In this document: positions 42,683 through 52,266 of the stretch, in pieces
Position numbering within the stretch: position 1 is the stretch's first letter
How the letters are laid out: every line of letters starts with the position of its first letter
Origin: Bradyrhizobium sp. 200
GTDB lineage: Bacteria; Pseudomonadota; Alphaproteobacteria; Rhizobiales; Xanthobacteraceae
Assembly: GCF_023100945.1 (NCBI RefSeq)
Contig: NZ_CP064689.1
Span: 2,896,001-2,960,000, forward strand
Direction of reading: 5' to 3'
DNA: 64,000 bases
Translations under genes and position numbers: made by a program
The notes under the pieces: generated by a model
What the model saw: only the letters and a program-made list of their open reading frames with translations
The model's database searches: none
What the model was told of the DNA's origin: nothing

Positions 42683-43741
42683 CTATTCCTTCTCGGCCTT
42701 TTCGACCGCCGGCTCGGCTTCGCCCGCCGGCGGCGGCGCCAGGATGTGGATCGCTTCCTGGATCGACTCGATGGCACGCTCGGCCGCACGCACCCCGTGG
42801 GCGATCAGATCGTCGGCGCGGTGAAAATCGAACCAGCCGATCTTGCCGACGCGGGGCGAGATCAGGAGGTCCGGCGGATCGCCGGCCAGCCGTGCGCGGG
42901 TGATACGGTCCTGCATGATGTTGAAGGCATCGACCATGACCGAGGAGATGCCCGGCCGTCCGCCGCCGCCGAAGAACTCACGCTTCATGGTGCGCTCGGC
43001 GGAGAAGAATTTTCCGATACCGCGTTTCCGCGGTTCGGGTTCCGGCATCACCGACACCGAGACGCCGGCCGTCGGGCCGTGGGAATAGATCGTCGTCGAG
43101 TGGGTGAAGACGTCGCTGGAAAGATTGGCGGCGATGACGATCTCCGCGCCGAGCGCGCGCGCCGCCGACACCGGCACCGGATTGACCAGGGCACCGTCGA
43201 CCAGCCAGCGGTCGCCGACCAGGACCGGCGAGAATATTCCCGGCAGCGCGTAGGAGGCGCGCATCGCATCCACCATCGGGCCATGGGTCAGCCAGATCTC
43301 GTGGCCGGTGCGCACCTCGGTCGCAACGGTGGCAAATTTCACCGGCAGATCCTCGATCAGGCTCTTTCCCAGCGCGGTCTCCAGTTCGGCCGCAAGCTTG
43401 GTGCCGCCGATCAGGCCCGAGCCGTTCAGACGGATATCGAGATAGGAGAAGACTGTTCGCGGCTGCAGGCTGCGCGCCCATTCTTCCAGTGTGTCGAGAT
43501 GTCCGGCGGCATAGGCGCCGCCGACCACGGCGCCGATCGAGGTGCCGACCACGACGTTGGGGATGATTCCATGGGCCAGCAGCGTCCGGACGATCCCGAT
43601 ATGGGCAAAGCCGCGCGCAGCGCCGCCGCCCAGCGCCAGTCCGATCACCGGCCGGCGGATGCTGCCGAGCCCTACCTTGTCGTGGGCTTTGTCTTGACCA
43701 TCGGAGCCCTTTTGGCCGCGGCCCATCCAGCTATCCAACAC
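42683..43741 (-). CDS. Patatin-like phospholipase family protein
   Basis: The 352-residue protein has the patatin catalytic elements: glycine-rich oxyanion LALGGGAARGFAHIG, nucleophile GTSIGAVVGG (Ser of G-x-S-x-G) and the acid DGALVNPVPV. It belongs to the bacterial NTE/RssA group and has no signal peptide. Start is GTG at 43741 with AGGAGAGTTTGC upstream. The C-terminus is rich in Pro/Ala/Glu and likely disordered. It probably hydrolyses acyl chains of phospholipids. Confidence 0.92.
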   Translation of the reverse strand: MLDSWMGRGQKGSDGQDKAHDKVGLGSIRRPVIGLALGGGAARGFAHIGIVRTLLAHGIIPNVVVGTSIGAVVGGAYAAGHLDTLEEWARSLQPRTVFSYLDIRLNGSGLIGGTKLAAELETALGKSLIEDLPVKFATVATEVRTGHEIWLTHGPMVDAMRASYALPGIFSPVLVGDRWLVDGALVNPVPVSAARALGAEIVIAANLSSDVFTHSTTIYSHGPTAGVSVSVMPEPEPRKRGIGKFFSAERTMKREFFGGGGRPGISSVMVDAFNIMQDRITRARLAGDPPDLLISPRVGKIGWFDFHRADDLIAHGVRAAERAIESIQEAIHILAPPPAGEAEPAVEKAEKE

Positions 43742-43969
43742 GCAAACTCTCCTGCGGCTTCAACGATAACCGCCGCGGCGCGGCCGCGCCAGAATCGTTT
43801 CATTCCGATCCGGATGCATGGTTTATGCCTTGGCGAAAGCGGCCTAGGCAGGGAATGTGACTGGACCACGACCGCAGCATTAACATTGGGTGCCGGCGAG
43901 GGTTCCGCCACCGCCCCGGCCGAACTTCCGCCACGGAGGCTTGAATTTGCCGCGTTTTCAGTGAAAAGC

Positions 43970-45043
43970 ATGGCCATGATTTCGGGCGGTCACGGTATCG
44001 TTGGAAACGGGCGGGGCGGATGGCCTTTCCCGGTGCTGGCGCTTGCCCTGACGCTGGTCGCACTGCTTCCGGCCCCGGGCTCGGCCCAGATGTTCTCGGA
44101 CCGCCCGCCGCCGGTGCCGCCAGCCGCGGTTCCGGATGCCCAGACCGGGCCCGCCGTGAATCTGGCACCATCGGGGACCGGCACGATCCCGCCGCTTCCG
44201 GCGCCGTTGAACCAGCCCACCATCGTGCCGCCGTCGATCGCGACGATCTCGCCGATAACGCCTCCGCCGGCGGCCGCAGCCCCAAATCAGGGGGTGCTGT
44301 CGCTGACCGCGCGCTACGGCAAGGATCTGCCGGCCATCAATGGCGGGCTGGTGTGGCGGGTGTTCGCCGACAAGCCCGACGACACCGGCACCTTCAAGCT
44401 GATCCGCGAGGAGCGCGGCGCGACCCCGAACATCGTGCTGCCGCCCGGCAATTACGTCGTCCACGTGGCTCTCGGCCTGGTCAGCGCGGTGCGGGCAGTG
44501 AGCCTGAAAGCGGAGACCGACCGCGTGGCCTTCGTGCTTCCCGCCGGCGGACTGCGCATCGAAGGCCGCGTCGGCAGCAGCAAGATTCCTCCGAACCAGA
44601 TTTCGTTCGCACTCTACAAGGGCAGCCAGTTCGACGGCGCCGAACGCCAGTCACTGGTGCCCAACGTGGCCGCAGGCGATGTTGCGCTCCTGCCGGAGGG
44701 GACCTACTACATCATTTCCAACTATGGCGATGCCAACTCCGTCGTGCGCTCCGACATCCGCGTCCAGGCCGGCAAGCTGACGGACGTGACCGTCAGCCAC
44801 CGCGCGGCGGTGATCACGCTGAAGCTCGTCAGCGACAGGGGCGGCGAGGCGCTCGCCAACACCGCATGGTCGGTGATCACGCCGGGCGGCGACGTCATCA
44901 AGGAATCGATCGGCGCGTTTCCGCGCGTCGTGCTGTCCGAGGGCGAATACCGCGCGATTGCCAAGAACGAAGGCAAGGTGTTCGAGCGCCCGTTCAACGT
45001 CGTCAACGGCGTCGACGGCGAGGTCGAGGTTATCGCGCGCTAG
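43970..45043 (+). CDS. Exported protein of unknown function with beta-rich repeats
   Basis: The 357-residue protein has a signal sequence (GGWPFPVLALALTLVALLPA, cleaved near GSA) and a Pro-rich linker of about 90 residues. It ends in three similar segments of carboxypeptidase-regulatory-like beta-sandwich type (VWRVFADKPDDTGTFKLIRE, VLPPGNYVVHVALGLVSAVR, VALLPEGTYYIISNYGDANS). Such domains bind or scaffold in the periplasm; no enzymatic motif is present. Starts at 43961, 43970 and 43976 are possible; I use ATG 43970. It diverges from the patatin gene. Confidence 0.75.
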   Translation: MAMISGGHGIVGNGRGGWPFPVLALALTLVALLPAPGSAQMFSDRPPPVPPAAVPDAQTGPAVNLAPSGTGTIPPLPAPLNQPTIVPPSIATISPITPPPAAAAPNQGVLSLTARYGKDLPAINGGLVWRVFADKPDDTGTFKLIREERGATPNIVLPPGNYVVHVALGLVSAVRAVSLKAETDRVAFVLPAGGLRIEGRVGSSKIPPNQISFALYKGSQFDGAERQSLVPNVAAGDVALLPEGTYYIISNYGDANSVVRSDIRVQAGKLTDVTVSHRAAVITLKLVSDRGGEALANTAWSVITPGGDVIKESIGAFPRVVLSEGEYRAIAKNEGKVFERPFNVVNGVDGEVEVIAR

Positions 45044-45049
45044 ATCATA

Positions 45050-45120
45050 GCGTTTTCGAGCGAAGCATGCCCTCGGACTTGATCCGGGGGTGGCCTTCCG
45101 GTTTCGCGTGAAGAAAACGC
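45050..45120. repeat. Palindromic repeat (GCGTTTTCGAGCGAAG type) with internal insert
   Basis: GCGTTTTC (45050-45057) is complementary to GAAAACGC (45113-45120), and CGAA beside it pairs with TTCG at 45102-45105. I recall a shorter version, without the internal ATGCCCTCGGACTTGATCC-like part, as repeated in Bradyrhizobiaceae. It follows the stop of the exported beta-protein gene and may act as a terminator or stabiliser. Confidence 0.7.
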
Positions 45121-45148
45121 GGCAAATAAAAAAGGTCTGCGCGTTTGA

Positions 45149-45200
45149 CTGTCATAGTCTCTAATGCGCACTAACCATCGCACAGCTTAAAACTGTCATA
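45149..45200 (+). promoter_or_regulatory. Two CTGTCATA motifs upstream of the GGDEF-EAL gene (Pho-box-like half sites)
   Basis: CTGTCATA occurs at 45149-45156 and 45193-45200. Each resembles one half of a PhoB box, but neither has a good second half at the 11-base spacing, so this is a weak call. They lie 100-150 bases before the start codon. Confidence 0.25.
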
Positions 45201-45297
45201 ATCGCCATATCGGCGTACCGCTGCCGCAATTTTTACACAGCCTTAAACCCGGCTGCATTGGATGCCCCGGGATTGAGTGCACGGAGCGGGGCAGGTC

Positions 45298-47781
45298 ATG
45301 GTTGCGGCCAACAAGACATCGAAAAAATCGTCAGAGAAATTCAACACCGAGATGTTTGCCGACGTCCCGGTCCTGAAGCGTAAATGGCAGGCTGCATTGC
45401 GTCCGGGCGAGAAGCTGCCACGCTATGAAGACGTCATGCTGGGCAGTCTCGGCCGGCTGGCGGATCACGTCGTGCTGCTTCGGGACGACGACGATGCGCT
45501 CGCCGTCTCGCATAGCGGCCGCTACGTCCAGCAATGGCTGAATGACGATCGCCGGGACATTCCCTTGAGCGCGCTGCCGCCGGATTGCGCGACCGCGCTC
45601 GGCGAGGCGGCATCTCATGCGCTGCAGACCGGCCGTCCGCATCTCGCTACGGCCCATTGCGTGCGCGACGGGCTGGTTCGGACCTATGACGTGCTGGCGC
45701 TGCCGACGTCGTCGCGCTGGGGGGCCACGCTGGTCGGCGCCTATGTCAACGAGCGCGACGCGCAATTCAACCTGCTCGACACGATCTTCTCGGCGACCGA
45801 CGAGGGCGTATTGTCGCTGGCTGCAATTCGCGATGCGAATGGCCGTCCGTCCGATTTCCAGATCGTCCATCTCAATCAGGGCGCAGCGCGGCTGCTGCGG
45901 CGACCGTCGACGGAATTGTTGTGGCGACGGCTCGCCGCGGGCGGAAACCTGCTCGGCACGCCGGATGTGATCCAGCGTCTCTGCGACGTCATCATCGGTG
46001 GCAATGGTGGTCAGATCGAAATCGACAGCGAGGACCGCTGCTTGCGATTGGGCGTGACGGCGTTCGGCGACATGCTCTCATTGACGGTCTCCAACGTCAC
46101 GGCGCTGAAGCGAAGCGAGGTTTCGTTTCGCTTGCTGTTCGACAACAACCCGATGCCGATGTGGGTGTTCGATGCCGAGACGACCCAATTCCTGAACGTC
46201 AACGACGCGGCCGTACGGCACTACGGCTACCCCCGCGAAACATTCCTGCAGATGCAGCTTCGCCAGATCTGGCCGGAGGACGAATGGGCGAGCCACAGCC
46301 AGGCGCTGCAGCAGGTCGGCGACGTCTATCATTCGAGCCACGACTGGCGGCATCTCAAGGCCGACGGCAGCGAAATCCACGTGTTGACCTTTGGGCGGCG
46401 TGTCGCCTTCGACGGACGCGACGGCTATCTGGTGGCAGCGGTCGACATTACCGAGCGCCGCGAGGCGGAGGCGCGGATCGCTCACATGGCCCACCATGAC
46501 GGGCTGACCAACCTGCCGAACCGTGATTTCTACCAGGAGCGTCTCCGCCAGGCGCTGGAGCGGGCGGCGTCCGGCAACAGGCGCGTGGCGGTGCTATGCG
46601 TCGATCTCGATTTGTTCAAGAACGTCAACGATTCATTCGGCCATCCGATGGGCGACCGCCTGCTGAAGCAGGTCGCGGAGCGGCTGAGGTCCGAGGTTCG
46701 CGGCGACAATCTCGTCGCCCGGCTTGGCGGCGACGAATTCGCCATCGTGCTGGTCTCTGAAGTGTCGCCGAACGAGGTGAGCGATTTCGCCGACCGGCTG
46801 ATCGGCGTGTTGAGCGCACGCTACGATATTGATGGCATCGAGGCCGTCGTCGGCGCCAGCGTCGGTATCGCGCTGTCGCCCGGCGACGGCTCGACCTGCG
46901 AGGAATTGATGCGCAACGCCGATATGGCGCTTTACCGGGCGAAGTCCGACGGCGGCGGCGTTCATCGCTTCTTCGAGCGCGAGATGGATCGCCAGGCACA
47001 GAAGCGCCGCGACATGGAGCGCGACCTGCGCCGCGCCTTTGCCAGTGGCGAGTTCGAACTGCACTATCAGCCGCTGGTGGATATTGCCGCCAACCGGATC
47101 AGCGGGTTCGAATCGCTGTTGCGCTGGCACAGTCCTGAAAAGGGCATGATCTCTCCGGCCGATTTCATTCCGGTCGCCGAGGATATCGGATTGATCGTGG
47201 CGCTCGGCGAGTGGGTGCTGCGGGAGGCCTGTTCGGAAGCGGTGAACTGGCCGGAAGACATCAAGGTCGCGGTCAATCTGTCGCCGGTCCAGTTCCGTAG
47301 CCGCAATCTGGTTCAGGCGGTGATTTCGGCGCTGGCCCATTCCGGCCTGTCGCCGCGGCGGCTCGAGCTCGAAATCACCGAATCGGTGTTCCTGGCCGAG
47401 ACCGAAGCCAATCTGGCGACCCTGCATCAGCTTCGCGAACTCGGCGTCAGCATATCCATGGACGATTTCGGCACCGGCTATTCCAGCCTGAGCTACCTCA
47501 GGAGTTTTCCGTTCGACAAGATCAAGATCGACCGCTCGTTCGTAAAGGATCTCGCCGAGCGCACCGACTGTGTCGCGATCGTGCGCGCCATCTCCGGCCT
47601 CGGCCGCAGCCTGAACATCACGACGACGGCCGAAGGCGTCGAGACCACCGATCAGCTCGACTGGCTGCGCGCCGAAGGCTGCAACGAGGTGCAGGGTTTT
47701 CTGTTCGGCGCGGCGAGGCCGGCATCCGAACTCGGGGCATTGATGTCCGGGTTTGGCGCCCGGGCCTCACGGGCCGCGTGA
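45298..47781 (+). CDS. PAS-GGDEF-EAL protein (diguanylate cyclase/phosphodiesterase type)
   Basis: The 827-residue cytoplasmic protein has N-terminal PAS-like regions, a PAS domain (LLFDNNPMPMWVFDAETTQF), GGDEF and EAL. GGDEF has the intact active site RLGGDEFAIVL; the inhibitory-site motif upstream is RGDN instead of RxxD. The EAL domain starts GFESLLRW, with ESL replacing EAL but the catalytic Glu kept. Downstream metal and catalytic motifs DDFGTGYSSLSYL, KIDRSFVKDL and AEGVE are present, suggesting an active phosphodiesterase. It should set c-di-GMP levels in response to an unknown signal. Start ATG 45298; a longer start at 45277 is possible. Confidence 0.92.
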   Translation: MVAANKTSKKSSEKFNTEMFADVPVLKRKWQAALRPGEKLPRYEDVMLGSLGRLADHVVLLRDDDDALAVSHSGRYVQQWLNDDRRDIPLSALPPDCATALGEAASHALQTGRPHLATAHCVRDGLVRTYDVLALPTSSRWGATLVGAYVNERDAQFNLLDTIFSATDEGVLSLAAIRDANGRPSDFQIVHLNQGAARLLRRPSTELLWRRLAAGGNLLGTPDVIQRLCDVIIGGNGGQIEIDSEDRCLRLGVTAFGDMLSLTVSNVTALKRSEVSFRLLFDNNPMPMWVFDAETTQFLNVNDAAVRHYGYPRETFLQMQLRQIWPEDEWASHSQALQQVGDVYHSSHDWRHLKADGSEIHVLTFGRRVAFDGRDGYLVAAVDITERREAEARIAHMAHHDGLTNLPNRDFYQERLRQALERAASGNRRVAVLCVDLDLFKNVNDSFGHPMGDRLLKQVAERLRSEVRGDNLVARLGGDEFAIVLVSEVSPNEVSDFADRLIGVLSARYDIDGIEAVVGASVGIALSPGDGSTCEELMRNADMALYRAKSDGGGVHRFFEREMDRQAQKRRDMERDLRRAFASGEFELHYQPLVDIAANRISGFESLLRWHSPEKGMISPADFIPVAEDIGLIVALGEWVLREACSEAVNWPEDIKVAVNLSPVQFRSRNLVQAVISALAHSGLSPRRLELEITESVFLAETEANLATLHQLRELGVSISMDDFGTGYSSLSYLRSFPFDKIKIDRSFVKDLAERTDCVAIVRAISGLGRSLNITTTAEGVETTDQLDWLRAEGCNEVQGFLFGAARPASELGALMSGFGARASRAA

Positions 47782-47784
47782 GCG

Positions 47785-48348
47785 CTAGAATCGCGTCACG
47801 ATATCCGACAGCGCGGGGCGAGGGCGGTCTTCGGCCGGCTTCGACGGTGTGCCGATATGGATGAAGCCGGCGAGTTTCTCATCCGCCTTCAATCCGAGCC
47901 CGTCGAGCACGTCGCGGTCGAACGCGAACCAGCCGGTGAGCCAGGCAGCGCCATAGCCGAGCGCGGCGGCGGCGGTGACGATGTTCATGGCGCTGGCGCC
48001 GGCGGACAATTCCTGCTCCCACGCCGGCACCTTGGGGTGCGGCCGGGTAAAGCTCACCACGGCGATTACCAGGGGCGCGTCCATCAGCCGGCGCTTTTCG
48101 ATCTCGACGTCGGCGGCCGGGGCGGAGGGGTTCTTTTTCGCGAACACGCGCGCAATGACGTCGCCGGCCCGGGCGCGAGCGTCGCCCTCGAACACGATGA
48201 AGCGCCACGGCGTCAGCTTGCCGTGATCGGGTACCCGCGCGCCGATGGTCAGGATGGTATCGAGCTCGCTCGCGGTGGGGCCGGGCCCGCTCATCTCGCG
48301 GGGCTTGACCGAGCGGCGGATCTTCAGGAGTTCAAGGGCGTCGGGCAC
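47785..48348 (-). CDS. Nitroreductase family protein
   Basis: The 187-residue protein has the nitroreductase fold with FMN-binding Arg pattern LLKIRRSVKPREM near the start, TPWRFIVFEG, and GYGAAWLTGWFAFDRDVLDG in the C-terminal part. These enzymes use FMN and NAD(P)H; YdjA-like members are small, as here. GTG start at 48348. The stop lies 3 nt from the stop of the convergent GGDEF-EAL gene. The physiological substrate is unknown. Confidence 0.9.
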   Translation of the reverse strand: MPDALELLKIRRSVKPREMSGPGPTASELDTILTIGARVPDHGKLTPWRFIVFEGDARARAGDVIARVFAKKNPSAPAADVEIEKRRLMDAPLVIAVVSFTRPHPKVPAWEQELSAGASAMNIVTAAAALGYGAAWLTGWFAFDRDVLDGLGLKADEKLAGFIHIGTPSKPAEDRPRPALSDIVTRF

Positions 48349-48472
48349 GAGGGTCGCTTTCGTAGGTCTGCCAATTGCTATTACGGAGATATGTACGCGA
48401 CGAGGTGTATGGAAGCCAATTTAGATCGATTGTGATAACAAGGCCGGACACCCGCCGCTTGAGGTCTCGACT

Positions 48473-48643
48473 GTGTTCATTGAACGCTTCAAATCTGATT
48501 GCGACTATCGCCTAGCCCTCAAAGAGATAGAGCGATTGATGACTGCCAAGGCCGATTCGTCCGAGGGCGAACGGCTTGATGTCCTGGTTGCTCGGGTGGA
48601 AGCATGGGAGCGGAAGCATTATCCGCTGAACAAGCCTGCCTAG
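48473..48643 (+). CDS. HigA-type antitoxin N-terminal region without HTH (fragment or short protein)
   Basis: The 56-residue frame begins with GTG and reads [20 protein letters not shown] then [20 protein letters not shown] and [16 protein letters not shown]. This matches the N-terminal segment of HigA antitoxins, which normally continues into an XRE-type helix-turn-helix, but here a stop follows immediately. No HigB toxin gene is nearby. Its stop (48641-48643) overlaps the thrS stop on the other strand. It looks like a remnant of a HigBA module or a trimmed antitoxin. Confidence 0.55.
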   Translation: MFIERFKSDCDYRLALKEIERLMTAKADSSEGERLDVLVARVEAWERKHYPLNKPA

Positions 48644-50682
48644 ACAGCTCGCGCCCGCTTCACGTCCGGCGGCGTCGCTTCTTCCACCAGCGCGGCCAGC
48701 GCCTCCTCGGTCGGCATCACCTTCTGGCCGTCACTGCCGAGCCGGCGGATCGAGACCGAATGGGTCTCGGCTTCCTTCTTGCCGACGACGAGCAGGGCAG
48801 GGATCTTCGCCAGCGAATGCTCGCGGACCTTGTAGTTGATCTTCTCGTTGCGCAGATCGATCTCGACGCGCAAGCCCGCGCGCCGCGCGGCGGCCGCGAC
48901 CACCTTGGCATATTCGTCGCCTTCGGAGGTAATTGTCGTGACCACCACCTGGGTCGGTGCGAGCCAGAGCGGGAAGTTGCCGGCGAAGTGCTCGATCAGG
49001 ATGCCGATGAAACGCTCCATCGAGCCGCAGATCGCGCGGTGCACCATGACCGGCGCCTTCTTGGAGCCGTCGGCGTCGATGTAGAACGCGCCGAAACGCT
49101 CCGGCAGGTTGAAGTCGACCTGCGTGGTGCCGCATTGCCAGTCGCGGCCGATGGCGTCGCGCAGCACGTATTCGAACTTCGGCCCGTAGAACGCGCCTTC
49201 GCCGGGGTTGATCGCGGTCTTGATGCGGTTGCTGCCGCTGGCCTGAATTTCCGCCAGCACCGTCGCCATCACGCGCTCGGCGTGATCCCACATCTCGTCG
49301 GTGCCGACGCGCTTCTCCGGACGGGTCGAGAGTTTGACGGTGAGTTCGCCGTCGAAGCCGAAATCGGCATAGGTCGACAGGATCAGTTCGTTGATCTTGA
49401 GACACTCGTCGGCAAGCTGGGCCTCGGTGCAGAACACGTGCGCGTCGTCCTGCGTAAACCCGCGTACGCGCATCAGGCCGTGCATCGCGCCCGACGGCTC
49501 GTAGCGGTGCACCACGCCGAATTCGGCAAGGCGCAGGGGCAGGTCGCGGTAGCTCTTCAAGCCATGCTTGAAGATCTGCACATGGCCCGGACAGTTCATC
49601 GGCTTCAGCGCAAACCAGCGCTTGTCCTCGGCCTCGTCGCCGGCCGACTGCGCGGCGAACATGTTCTCGCGGTACCAGTCCCAGTGGCCGGAAGTCTCCC
49701 ACAGCGCCTTGTCGAGGATCTGCGGCGCGTTGACCTCGCTGTAGTCGCCAGTCAGGCGGCGGCGCATATAGGCAATCAGCGCCTGGAACACCGTCCAACC
49801 CTTCGGGTGCCAGAACACCACGCCTGGGCCTTCCTCCTGGAAATGAAACAGGTCGAGCTCGCGGCCGAGCTTGCGGTGATCGCGCTTCTCGGCTTCCTCG
49901 ATCTGCTTGAGGTAGGCATCGAGCTCTTCCTGCTTGGCGAACGCTGTGCCGTAGATGCGCGTCAGCATCGGGTTGTTCGAGTCGCCGCGCCAATAGGCGC
50001 CCGCCACCTTCATCAGCTTGAAGGCGTTGCCGACCTTGCCGGTCGAACTCATATGCGGGCCGCGGCAGAGGTCGAACCAGTCGCCCTGGAAATAGATCTT
50101 GATCGGCTCGTTGCCGGGAATGGCGTCGACCAGCTCGACCTTGAAGGCCTCGCCCTTGTCGCGGAACACCTGTTTTGTCTTTTCGCGATCCCAAACCTCT
50201 TTCGTGAAAGGTTTGTCGCGCGCGATGATCTCGCGCATCCGCTTTTCGATTGCGGCAAAGTCTTCCGGCGTGAACGGCTCGTTGCGGAAGAAGTCGTAGT
50301 AGAAGCCGTTCTCGATGACAGGGCCGATGGTGACCTGCGTGCCCGGCCACAGCGACTGTACGGCCTCTGCCAGCACATGCGCGCAGTCATGGCGGATCAG
50401 CTCCAGCGCCCTGGCGTCGTCGCGGTTGATCAGCTCGATCTTGGCGTCGCCCGAAATCGGATCGTTGATATCAGCGACCACGCCGTCGAGCGCCATCGCC
50501 ACCGTGCGCTTGGCGAGCGAGGGCGAGATGCCCTTGGCGATATCGAGCCCGGTGGTGTCCTTGGGATATTCACGTTTCGCGCCGTCGGGGAAGGTGAGGG
50601 TGATCTTTTCCAAGGGTTCGGCCGGTTTCAAATTCGCAAGGCCAAATTGGAATCCCGATGCGGGTGCATTGCTGTCAGGCAT
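48640..50682 (-). CDS. thrS: Threonine--tRNA ligase
   Basis: The 680-residue class II synthetase charges tRNA-Thr. Domains in order are an N-terminal TGS ubiquitin-like domain ([15 protein letters not shown]), the editing domain with [12 protein letters not shown] and a [15 protein letters not shown] segment, and the catalytic core ([20 protein letters not shown] and [23 protein letters not shown] motif). A C-terminal anticodon-binding domain with [12 protein letters not shown] follows. Length exceeds E. coli ThrS (642) mainly through the N-terminal extension. The start at 50682 has TAGGAGACGCC upstream. It is a single-gene unit. Confidence 0.97.
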   Translation of the reverse strand: MPDSNAPASGFQFGLANLKPAEPLEKITLTFPDGAKREYPKDTTGLDIAKGISPSLAKRTVAMALDGVVADINDPISGDAKIELINRDDARALELIRHDCAHVLAEAVQSLWPGTQVTIGPVIENGFYYDFFRNEPFTPEDFAAIEKRMREIIARDKPFTKEVWDREKTKQVFRDKGEAFKVELVDAIPGNEPIKIYFQGDWFDLCRGPHMSSTGKVGNAFKLMKVAGAYWRGDSNNPMLTRIYGTAFAKQEELDAYLKQIEEAEKRDHRKLGRELDLFHFQEEGPGVVFWHPKGWTVFQALIAYMRRRLTGDYSEVNAPQILDKALWETSGHWDWYRENMFAAQSAGDEAEDKRWFALKPMNCPGHVQIFKHGLKSYRDLPLRLAEFGVVHRYEPSGAMHGLMRVRGFTQDDAHVFCTEAQLADECLKINELILSTYADFGFDGELTVKLSTRPEKRVGTDEMWDHAERVMATVLAEIQASGSNRIKTAINPGEGAFYGPKFEYVLRDAIGRDWQCGTTQVDFNLPERFGAFYIDADGSKKAPVMVHRAICGSMERFIGILIEHFAGNFPLWLAPTQVVVTTITSEGDEYAKVVAAAARRAGLRVEIDLRNEKINYKVREHSLAKIPALLVVGKKEAETHSVSIRRLGSDGQKVMPTEEALAALVEEATPPDVKRARAV

Positions 50683-50939
50683 TGGCGTCTCCTAGAGCTC
50701 ACTCCTGCGAACGAGCGCAGGTAAGCGGGAAGCAGCGGTATAGCAGGGGATTCGGCTCCTGCAATCGGGCAATATCGAGAAAAACGTGCCGAATCCCGTC
50801 CATAATCAACAGCGCCGATTCCGATCGCCTTCAACTTCGCGCGAGGCGAACCGAACCGCCGGGGTTGCCGGTTTGGCGTGCATTGTCTAGCCTTCGGTTG
50901 CGCCGTTCCGCAGCGCTACGCCCGATCTGTGCCGGTCTC

Positions 50940-52208
50940 ATGATGTTCCGCCTCCTCCTCGCAGCTCTGCTGCTGGTTCACAGCGGGCTGCGCGCCGAAC
51001 CGGCGGCCGAAAAGGCCGGATTCGCGCCGAGGCTGATCATTTACAATGCCAAGGGCCCGGCCAATTCGTGCGGCCCGGGCTGTGATCGCTGGATCGCGAT
51101 CGAAGGCCAGGTCGACGAGGGCGCGGCCGCGCGCGTCGTCCGTTTCCTGCGCGACGTCAAGGACACCAAGCGGCCGATCTATTTCCATTCGCCGGGCGGT
51201 TCGGTCAGGCCGTCCTATGTCATCGCCCGCCTGCTGCGCAGCAGGAAGGCCGTCGCCCGGATCGGACGCACCATCGCAACCGGCTGCGCCGGAGGAACCC
51301 AGGTCGATGCGGCCTGCCTCAAGATCAAGATGGCGGGCGGTGAGGTTGAGGCCGAACTCACCACCCGCAACGCCATGTGCAATTCGGCATGCGGCTATCT
51401 GTTTTTCGGCGCCACGACCCGCGAGGTCGCGCCCGATGCCGTGATCGCCGTGCATAATTCCAGGCTCAAGCTCTTCGTGCGCGGACCGATCTCGGCGCAG
51501 CAGATTGCCGATTTCAAGCAGCGCGGCATGGAGAGGGCCGACCGCGAGCGTGCGGCTTTCGTCGTTTCCATGGGCATCAGCCGTGAACTCGACGACCTGA
51601 TCAAGACGGTAAAGTTCGAGAGCATGCACATCCTCACGCGTGCCGAGCTCTATCGCTTCGGCATCGACAGGCGTCCGCAGCCCGAAACGGCCTGGACGCT
51701 CGAGGCCGCGGCGCGCCCGTATGTCCGCAAGGTTGCCGCGGCAAGACAGGGCGACGGCGCATCGTTCCGAACAATGGAGTGGCGGCTGTTCTGCGAGAAC
51801 AAGGATCGCGCCAGACTGACGTTCGTGCGGGAATCCGACCAAAGCGGTGGCGGCCTCAAGAAGATGATGTTGATGGCGGGTTCGGACAAATCCGTCGCCT
51901 TTGGAAGATATCCCGCGCGCATCGGCAAGTTCGAAGTGTGGAGCGATGTCGTCGCGCCCGATGCCATGCAGGCGATACTGACAGCGTCGCACCTGCAGAT
52001 GGGCGAGGGTACGCTCAGCGCGGGGGGCAAGACGACCCTGGCGACGTTCGATATCGATACGCTTGGCCTCGGCGCGTCATGGACACAGCTCCTGGCGTCG
52101 TGCCCGGCCAACACCGCCCGGCCTGCGGCGGCGTCGTCCAGCCTCAACATCAACGCTGCCCCGGCAATTCCAGCGACTTCGGCCGCTCCCGCAAGCCCGC
52201 CGAAATGA
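50940..52208 (+). CDS. Exported ClpP/crotonase-fold protein (COG3904-like)
   Basis: The 422-residue protein has a signal peptide (MMFRLLLAALLLVHSGLRAE). It then has a ClpP-like core: RPIYFHSPGGSVRPSYVIAR (the GGS strand-turn of the fold), TRNAMCNSACGYLFFGA (a Ser in a C-x-S-x-C context at the nucleophile position) and VIAVHNSRLK (candidate His). A C-terminal domain of about 200 residues follows, including SFRTMEWRLFCENKDRARLT. A periplasmic serine-peptidase-like activity is possible but unproven; a catalytic Asp is not clear. A related gene is at 57326-58246. Start ATG 50940 has no strong ribosome site. Confidence 0.75.
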   Translation: MMFRLLLAALLLVHSGLRAEPAAEKAGFAPRLIIYNAKGPANSCGPGCDRWIAIEGQVDEGAAARVVRFLRDVKDTKRPIYFHSPGGSVRPSYVIARLLRSRKAVARIGRTIATGCAGGTQVDAACLKIKMAGGEVEAELTTRNAMCNSACGYLFFGATTREVAPDAVIAVHNSRLKLFVRGPISAQQIADFKQRGMERADRERAAFVVSMGISRELDDLIKTVKFESMHILTRAELYRFGIDRRPQPETAWTLEAAARPYVRKVAAARQGDGASFRTMEWRLFCENKDRARLTFVRESDQSGGGLKKMMLMAGSDKSVAFGRYPARIGKFEVWSDVVAPDAMQAILTASHLQMGEGTLSAGGKTTLATFDIDTLGLGASWTQLLASCPANTARPAAASSSLNINAAPAIPATSAAPASPPK

Positions 52209-52266
52209 GCGATGGACGCCTGGACGACCTCGCTTCTGGTTCACCGCGGCGTAGCTGGCAGGCCGG

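Noticed and set aside
42746..43969. N-terminal extension of the exported beta-protein frame across the patatin gene
   Set aside because: The upstream part is antisense to the patatin gene; the signal peptide at 43970 marks the real start.
48604..50724. A 706-codon plus-strand open frame over thrS
   Set aside because: Antisense of thrS, which has complete synthetase motifs; no start signal or known domain in this frame.
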